DNA of 11,636 bases from Syntrophaceae bacterium (GTDB lineage: Bacteria > Desulfobacterota > Desulfomonilia > Desulfomonilales > Desulfomonilaceae), in contig JACWAG010000083.1 in assembly GCA_014874425.1 (NCBI GenBank), positions 1 through 11,636 on the forward strand. Direction: 5' to 3'. A model generated the notes under the pieces. That model was not told the DNA's origin. It made no database searches and saw nothing but the letters and a program-made list of their open reading frames with translations. The first letter of the stretch is position 1. Each line of letters begins with the position of its first letter. Both the position numbers and the translations under genes were made by a program. Shown in pieces: positions 7,024 through 11,636 of this stretch.

Positions 7024-8436
7024 CTATTGGTAATATCGTTCCATCACTAGGCGCCACTTGTCCTGGGCTTTTAGAATCATTTCAATCAATTCACGCGCTG
7101 CCCCCCAACCACCAGGATGTTTCGTAACGTAATGGACTTCCTTTCGAACCTCCAGGGGCGCCTCCGGAGTTGTAACCGCCAAACCCGCCAGTCGTAGCAT
7201 TGGGATATCCACCACATCATCCCCTATTACGGCAACTTCATGGTTTTGGGCGTTTAATTCTTTAGCAAGCTTTTCAAAAATGGGTTTTTTGTCCCAAATT
7301 CCTTGAAATAGTCTTTCAATTCCGAGGTCTGCGGCTCGCCTCGTCACAACGTCCGAATTTCTTCCGGTTACTAAGGCGATTTCCAGGCCACTTCGAATAG
7401 CCAGTTTGATTCCGTGCCCGTCTCTTACATCAAAAGACTTTATCTCCAAATCAGTTCCACCAAAAATAATCCTTCCATCGGTTAACACTCCATCGACATC
7501 AAAAATTATTAGTTTGATCGATTTCAAGCGATCACTTAATGTGACGGACGAGTCGGCTTCATTAGTTTTTGTGAATTTTGGGCTTATTGATCCGGGACGG
7601 TCATGAGGAACTAACTTATGAATTTCAATTAGATTTAATACCAAAGGTTCCAAGTCTTTCAAGGGCAACGAGTTTGGTCCATCACATAACGCCCGGTCAG
7701 GATCGGGATGAGTCTCCAGGAAAATCCCGTTAGCTCCTGCGGCTACAGCGGCCCGCGCCAACGGTGGAACAAGGGTCCGGTCACCACTCGATTTTCCCAA
7801 GCCTGCGCCTGGAAATTGGGCTGAATGGGTCGCGTCAAATACAACTGGAAAACCGAATGGTTTCATTCTGGCTATCGATCGCATATCCGCTACTAAGTCC
7901 TGATATCCAAAACTCACGCCGCGTTCTGTAAGGAGTATTCTGGAGTTGCCAGTGGATAAAACCTTTTTTATTGCGTGCTTCATGTCTTGAGGGGCCTGGA
8001 ACTGACCTTTTTTGATATTTATAACCTTGCCTGTGAGTCCAGCCGCTATCAACAAATCGGTCTGTCGACTCAAAAAAGCTGGGATCTGTATGACGTCCAA
8101 GACAAGACCAGCCTCTTGGGCCTGGTCCGGAGAATGGATATCTGACACTATCGGTAGTCCTGTAGATGATCTCACGTCAGACAGGATTTCCAGACCATGC
8201 TCCAAGCCGGGCCCTCGAAACGATTCTACAGAAGTCCGATTCGCCTTATCAAAAGAAGATTTAAACAACATTGGGACGTTATAAGTTCTGCTAATACGCG
8301 CGACCTCATTCGCTACTTCTAGAACGAGTTCCCTTTTTTCAATGACACAAGGCCCAACAATAAAAAATAGAGAATTGCTATCAGAGATGTTGAATTGGCC
8401 TACAAGTATTTCAAAGAAATTATCGGGAAACGCCAT
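7024..8436 (-). CDS. kdsA-kdsC: Fused Kdo-8-phosphate synthase / Kdo-8-phosphate phosphatase (KdsA-KdsC)
   Basis: One 470-residue frame carries two consecutive enzymes of Kdo synthesis. Residues 1-277 are KdsA, which condenses arabinose 5-phosphate and PEP. Cys30, His204, Glu241 and Asp252 have the same spacing as the metal ligands Cys11, His185, Glu222 and Asp233 of Aquifex aeolicus KdsA, so it is the metal-dependent class II type (GPCVIE; CDGPN). A linker rich in Ser, Thr and Pro (about 278-303) leads to KdsC, a C0-type HAD phosphatase: DVDGVLTDG 313-321 (nucleophile Asp313, acid/base Asp315), VTGRN 356-360, Lys384 region, GDDVVDIPML 405-414 and GGWGAARE 442-449. Both halves look complete. 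ATG 8436 (GGAG 10 nt upstream) is preferred to TTG 8445, which sits too close to the GGAG. An internal TTG at Leu304 could in principle release KdsC alone. Confidence 0.95.
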   Translation of the reverse strand: MAFPDNFFEILVGQFNISDSNSLFFIVGPCVIEKRELVLEVANEVARISRTYNVPMLFKSSFDKANRTSVESFRGPGLEHGLEILSDVRSSTGLPIVSDIHSPDQAQEAGLVLDVIQIPAFLSRQTDLLIAAGLTGKVINIKKGQFQAPQDMKHAIKKVLSTGNSRILLTERGVSFGYQDLVADMRSIARMKPFGFPVVFDATHSAQFPGAGLGKSSGDRTLVPPLARAAVAAGANGIFLETHPDPDRALCDGPNSLPLKDLEPLVLNLIEIHKLVPHDRPGSISPKFTKTNEADSSVTLSDRLKSIKLIIFDVDGVLTDGRIIFGGTDLEIKSFDVRDGHGIKLAIRSGLEIALVTGRNSDVVTRRAADLGIERLFQGIWDKKPIFEKLAKELNAQNHEVAVIGDDVVDIPMLRLAGLAVTTPEAPLEVRKEVHYVTKHPGGWGAARELIEMILKAQDKWRLVMERYYQ

Positions 8437-8573
8437 GGTTTGCAAACTCCATCAAGTCAGAAGGTGGAAACAGTATAGATGAACCTGAATTTAAATGATT
8501 GACTGGCGCGCTCCAAATAAATTACTCACTCAATTGTTAATTGTTTTAAAATAATTACCTGTGAACATTTCTA

Positions 8574-10214
8574 TTAGCCAAGACCCTTGGTTTTGTTTTC
8601 TTGATATTTCTTAAGTTTAAAATTAAGGCAAGCCTTTATGTATGAAGCAAACAGGGGATGAGACTCCATTGGCTTGGATTTGAATTCAGGATGAAACTGA
8701 CACCCTATGAACCACGGGTGATCTGAATATTCAATCATCTCAACAAGTTTTCCGTCGGGAGATAGCCCACCGGCCTTAAGACCTTTTTCCTCGAGGATTG
8801 ACCTGAACTCAGGATTAAATTCGTAACGATGCCTATGTCGCTCCTCTATCAGAGTGGCGCCATAGATCTTGTGGCACTCAGTGCCTTCGGGGATGACGCA
8901 TTCATATGCGCCAAGACGCATGGTCCCGCCTTTGTCTGTTACTGAGCGCTGTTCATCCATTAGGTGAATTATGGGATACGGTGTATCAGGATTAAATTCA
9001 GTGGAATTGGCGCCAGTAAGGCCACAAACGTTCCGGGAGAATTCCACGACAGCTATTTGCATCCCTAGGCATATTCCAAAGAATGGAATTTTGTTTTCTC
9101 TTGCAAATCCTACAGCCCTGATCTTTCCCTCGATACCCCTGGAGCCAAACCCCCCGGGGACCAGTATTCCGTCTACATCTGAAAATTCTGAACTCAGGGT
9201 TTCTTCTGAAAGAAGTTCAGAGTCAATGAATTTTAGGGTCACTTTAGCTCTATTCTTCACTCCGCCGGCAAATAGAGCTTCATTAAGACTCTTGTATGAT
9301 TCCTGAAGGTTGACGTACTTACCTACAATCCCAATGGTTATAGAATTATTGAGAGAATTTACAGCGTCAATAAAGGAACTCCACCCATCTAATCGAGGGG
9401 CTCTGGTCCAAATATTGAGAAGCTCCACTACCTTTTGATCCAGTCCTTCGTCGTGAAACTTGAGGGGCAGCTCATAAATGCAGGTAACATCTTCAGCCGC
9501 TATTACTTCTTCTGGCCTAACATTGCAAAACAAAGCTATTTTTTCTTTGATGTCACGAGTTATCTTCTTTTCGGTTCTGCAAATCAGTATATCTGGTTGG
9601 ATCCCAACTTCCCTTAACGCCTTAACGCTGTGCTGCGTTGGCTTTGTCTTAACTTCTCCGGAAGCCTTGATAAAAGGAAGAAGTGTGAGATGCACGTACA
9701 AAACATTCTGTGGGCCGAGGTCTGCTCTTAACTGACGTATCGCCTCCAAGAACGGGAGACTTTCGATATCTCCAACCGTTCCACCAACCTCTACAATGGC
9801 TACATCTACACCGTTGGCCAAGCTTCTAATTTTTGTCTTAATTTCATCTGTTATGTGAGGAATCACCTGGACCGTTTCGCCCAGGTACTGACCTCTCCTT
9901 TCTTTCTGGATCACCGCATCGTAAATCTGGCCGGTAGTAAAATTGTTTTTTTGACGCAAAACAGCGTGGGTGAAACGTTCATAATGACCAAGATCCAGGT
10001 CTGTTTCAGCTCCGTCGTCAGTGACAAAAACCTCGCCGTGCTGAAAAGGGTTCATAGTGCCGGGATCGACGTTGATGTAAGGGTCCATCTTGAGCAGGGT
10101 CACAGTGAGCCCACGACACTCCATCAAGGCGCCGATGCAGGCCGCAGACAGGCCCTTACCTAACGAAGACAAAACTCCACCGGTAACAAATATAAATTTG
10201 GTGCTTTTATACAT
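8574..10214 (-). CDS. pyrG: CTP synthase (glutamine-hydrolysing)
   Basis: This cytoplasmic enzyme makes CTP from UTP, ATP and glutamine. The 546-residue length is normal. The synthetase domain (1-about 270) starts KFIFVTGGVLSSLGKG (6-21) and has KMDPYINVDPGTMNPFQHGE (42-61), the DDGAETDLDLGHYERF block (66-81), and VEVGGTVGDIES (141-152). The class I glutamine amidotransferase domain (about 292-533) has the oxyanion segment PGGFGSRG (353-360), nucleophile Cys382 in FFGICLGMQ, and His508/Glu510 in FHPE. ATG 10214 lies 4 nt behind a strong GGAGG. It is between purC and kdsA-kdsC on the same strand; the pyrG-kdsA neighbourhood is sensible because CTP is needed to activate Kdo. The leader carries C6 and T6 tracts (10232-10237 and 10224-10229). 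Confidence 0.97.
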   Translation of the reverse strand: MYKSTKFIFVTGGVLSSLGKGLSAACIGALMECRGLTVTLLKMDPYINVDPGTMNPFQHGEVFVTDDGAETDLDLGHYERFTHAVLRQKNNFTTGQIYDAVIQKERRGQYLGETVQVIPHITDEIKTKIRSLANGVDVAIVEVGGTVGDIESLPFLEAIRQLRADLGPQNVLYVHLTLLPFIKASGEVKTKPTQHSVKALREVGIQPDILICRTEKKITRDIKEKIALFCNVRPEEVIAAEDVTCIYELPLKFHDEGLDQKVVELLNIWTRAPRLDGWSSFIDAVNSLNNSITIGIVGKYVNLQESYKSLNEALFAGGVKNRAKVTLKFIDSELLSEETLSSEFSDVDGILVPGGFGSRGIEGKIRAVGFARENKIPFFGICLGMQIAVVEFSRNVCGLTGANSTEFNPDTPYPIIHLMDEQRSVTDKGGTMRLGAYECVIPEGTECHKIYGATLIEERHRHRYEFNPEFRSILEEKGLKAGGLSPDGKLVEMIEYSDHPWFIGCQFHPEFKSKPMESHPLFASYIKACLNFKLKKYQENKTKGLG

Positions 10215-10275
10215 GTGTCCTCCAAAAAACCGGGGGGAAGCCCTAAATTTGTGTTCGTAATTACTTACTCCATAT

Positions 10276-10290
10276 CCCCAGATCCTGGGG
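10276..10290. repeat. Short GC-rich stem-loop between purC and pyrG
   Basis: CCCCAG (10276-10281) and CTGGGG (10285-10290) form a perfect 6-bp stem with a 3-nt loop, about 30 bp downstream of the purC stop. No T-tract follows in the minus direction, so a terminator role is weak. It might instead mark a processing or pausing site. Confidence 0.35.
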
Positions 10291-10318
10291 CGCTCAAAAA
10301 TCTCGCGTCATGCTTGTA

Positions 10319-11212
10319 TCACAGGTCGGAGCCCGTAAGTATTTTATAAATATTTAAATACTTGTTCGAGGTATTACTAACTACATCCGCTGGAAGTCCA
10401 GGGGCTGGAGGCTTCTTATCCCAGTTCAGATTCTCCAGATAGTCCCTAACGTATTGTTTGTCCAGCGAAGGCGGTGACATGCCGACCAGATATTGGTCCA
10501 TGGGCCAAAAGCGTGAAGAGTCCGGAGTCAAAATCTCATCCACTATGGCCAGATCGCCATCTATTACTCCAAATTCAAATTTAGTGTCAGCAATGATGAT
10601 TCCTCGTTTCTCAGCCCAGGACGCTCCGAATCTGTAGATTTCAAGTGTCTTTTCTCGTAACCATTTTGAGGTTTCCGACCCCAGGAGGTTCACCACTTTG
10701 TCGAAAGATATATTTTGATCGTGTTCCCCGATCTCAGCTTTTGTAGAAGGAGTGAATACCGGTTCAGGGAGTTTTTCAGCCTGTTTCAACCCTTTTGGCA
10801 GGCGAATCCCGCTTATTGAGCCGGTAGAGTTGTACTCAGCCCACCCACTCCCAATTATATAGCCCCTTGCAATACACTCAACGGGGAAGACGGACGCCTT
10901 TTTGACCAGCATACTTCTACCTTTGAGTTGTTTAGAATACTTGGCGAGTTCGACGGGATACTGATTAATGTTATCGGTGATGAGGTGGTTTTGCGCTATA
11001 TGGTTGGTTTTTTTCATCCAGAATACACTCAATTGATTTAGGACCTCTCCTTTGTGGGGAATTGGATCAGGTAGAACAACGTCAAAAGCCGACAGTCGGT
11101 CAGTTGAAACAATCACCAACTTACCTTCAATTTTATAAATGTCTCTGACCTTTCCACGTCCGACAAGAGATAGGTCCGTGAAATCAGTTTCGGTCATGGT
11201 TTCTACGCCCAT
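10319..11212 (-). CDS. purC: Phosphoribosylaminoimidazole-succinocarboxamide synthase (SAICAR synthetase)
   Basis: This enzyme joins CAIR and aspartate using ATP in purine biosynthesis. From ATG 11212 it has 297 residues, the longer PurC type resembling the yeast Ade1 enzyme rather than the roughly 240-residue E. coli form. Family motifs: GRGKVRDIY near residue 18 (nucleotide-binding loop), STDRLSAFD (35-43), PVECIARGYIIGSGWAEY (about 112-129), the TPSTKAEIGEHDQNIS block (about 157-172), and IADTKFEFG with VDEILTPDSSRFW further on. The frame stays open to ATG 11302, but the added 30 residues are unlike the family. ATG 11212 has GAGG 9 nt upstream. The next gene on the same strand is pyrG, 104 bp away. 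It diverges from the small Cys-rich gene across 88 bp. Confidence 0.96.
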   Translation of the reverse strand: MGVETMTETDFTDLSLVGRGKVRDIYKIEGKLVIVSTDRLSAFDVVLPDPIPHKGEVLNQLSVFWMKKTNHIAQNHLITDNINQYPVELAKYSKQLKGRSMLVKKASVFPVECIARGYIIGSGWAEYNSTGSISGIRLPKGLKQAEKLPEPVFTPSTKAEIGEHDQNISFDKVVNLLGSETSKWLREKTLEIYRFGASWAEKRGIIIADTKFEFGVIDGDLAIVDEILTPDSSRFWPMDQYLVGMSPPSLDKQYVRDYLENLNWDKKPPAPGLPADVVSNTSNKYLNIYKILTGSDL

Positions 11213-11300
11213 TGGTATTTTCCTCTCTGATATGCGGCTTTTCGTGTAATAAAATTGACTTGATTGAAAGCGGTTGTAAATTATCACCGGAGGTTGGATC

Positions 11301-11501
11301 ATGCAATCAAGTTTAGAGGAAAAAGAAACTTTAACAAAAGGCCCCTGTCATGACTGCAAAATGTGCCAAAATTGCTCTGAATCCCGCTGCCGACTTTGCC
11401 TTAACGCGAAAAGCGCAAATAAAAGGGGAAAACTTTCATTCGATGAACAGATAGAGCTTTATAATCGCCTAAATCCTGATATGTGCAGAATTTCGGAATA
11501 G
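11301..11501 (+). CDS. Small cysteine-rich protein, function unknown
   Basis: I do not recognise this 66-residue protein. It has a perfect GGAGG (11289-11293) 7 nt before ATG 11301, good evidence that it is translated. After a polar N-terminus (1-13), six cysteines fall at 16, 19, 22, 25, 30 and 33 (CX2CX2CX2CX4CX2C), with a lone Cys62 near the end. The rest is polar and charged, with no membrane segment or signal peptide, so it is probably cytosolic. The spacing suggests an iron-sulfur or zinc site; the first four cysteines resemble a ferredoxin half-motif, but the closing CX3C-Pro is missing. It diverges from purC, and the two ATGs of the competing long purC frame and this gene overlap at 11300-11303. 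Confidence 0.7.
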   Translation: MQSSLEEKETLTKGPCHDCKMCQNCSESRCRLCLNAKSANKRGKLSFDEQIELYNRLNPDMCRISE

Positions 11502-11562
11502 AAAGCAAATCAAAGCCGGGCGCAGTAATGTTCTCGGGAAGTAATGAATGTAAACCTTATCG

Positions 11563-11636
11563 ATGGAAATAGAAGTCCGCACATTTTCAGATTTAGTTTC
11601 AGCTTTGGGAATTAATTCGGATTCCCGGTGTATTGC
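11563..11636 (+). CDS. Possible gene start cut by the right window edge
   Basis: From ATG 11563 the plus frame is open to the end of the window (24 full codons, beginning MEIEVRTFSDLVSALG). An in-frame TAA at 11551-11553 rules out any earlier start. The residue mix looks like a real N-terminus (a beta-strand then a helix), but there is no recognisable ribosome binding site and too little sequence to assign a family. Chance is a serious alternative. Confidence 0.25.
   Translation, partial: MEIEVRTFSDLVSALGINSDSRCI

Noticed and set aside
8437..8445. TTG 8445 as the start of kdsA-kdsC
   Set aside because: The GGAG lies almost next to this TTG, while ATG 8436 has a workable 10-nt spacing and a better start codon.
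11213..11302. N-terminal extension of purC to ATG 11302
   Set aside because: The added 30 residues are unlike PurC N-termini and overlap the start of the divergent Cys-rich gene. ATG 11212 has a ribosome binding site and gives a normal 297-residue protein.
11502..11636. Minus-strand frame open from the right edge into the small Cys-rich gene
   Set aside because: It would overlap the well-supported small gene, its stop falls inside that gene, and the residues show no recognisable domain.

Overview
The window looks like a chromosomal housekeeping segment from a Gram-negative bacterium. It carries the transport half of the LPS machinery (lptC-lptA-lptB), Kdo synthesis, rpoN, hpf and a nitrogen-PTS EIIA gene. 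A metal-dependent (class II) KdsA, a short ThiC-type protein and an oxalate/formate-type MFS transporter together suggest an anaerobic deltaproteobacterium (Desulfobacterota, perhaps a Desulfomonile or Syntrophobacter relative). That placement is inference from gene content, not a database match.

Layout from left to right: positions 1-749 (minus) hold the N-terminal half of an MFS transporter that runs off the left edge. It is divergent from a ThiC-family gene at 902-2137 (plus). ThiC converges on a long leftward run of minus-strand genes which, in transcription order, reads purC (11212-10319), pyrG (10214-8574), a fused kdsA-kdsC (8436-7024), lptC (6816-6205), lptA (6187-5603), lptB (about 5600 or 5570-4872), rpoN (4856-3426), hpf (3383-2841) and ptsN (2653-2189). 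At the right end a small cysteine-rich protein gene (11301-11501, plus) diverges from purC, followed by a possible gene start cut by the window edge. No stretch over 300 bases lacks a gene. I see no rRNA, tRNA, CRISPR array or insertion sequence.

How the genes work together: the fused KdsA-KdsC makes Kdo from arabinose 5-phosphate and PEP. CTP from PyrG is needed to activate Kdo as CMP-Kdo. LptB, LptC and LptA are the cytoplasmic ATPase, the inner-membrane anchor and the periplasmic bridge that carry finished LPS outward. RpoN, HPF and EIIA-Ntr are the conserved regulatory tail of this proteobacterial cluster. PurC and ThiC draw on purine-pathway chemistry: PurC acts in purine synthesis and ThiC consumes aminoimidazole ribotide from that pathway.

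Most worth a second look: the in-place KdsA-KdsC fusion; an lptB whose homology-predicted start has only near-cognate codons behind a good Shine-Dalgarno; a ThiC-family protein that could be thiamine ThiC or the B12 lower-ligand paralogue BzaF; a hairpin-dense hpf-ptsN intergenic region; a long lptC leader with an overlapping short ORF; and the unrecognised Cys-rich small protein.
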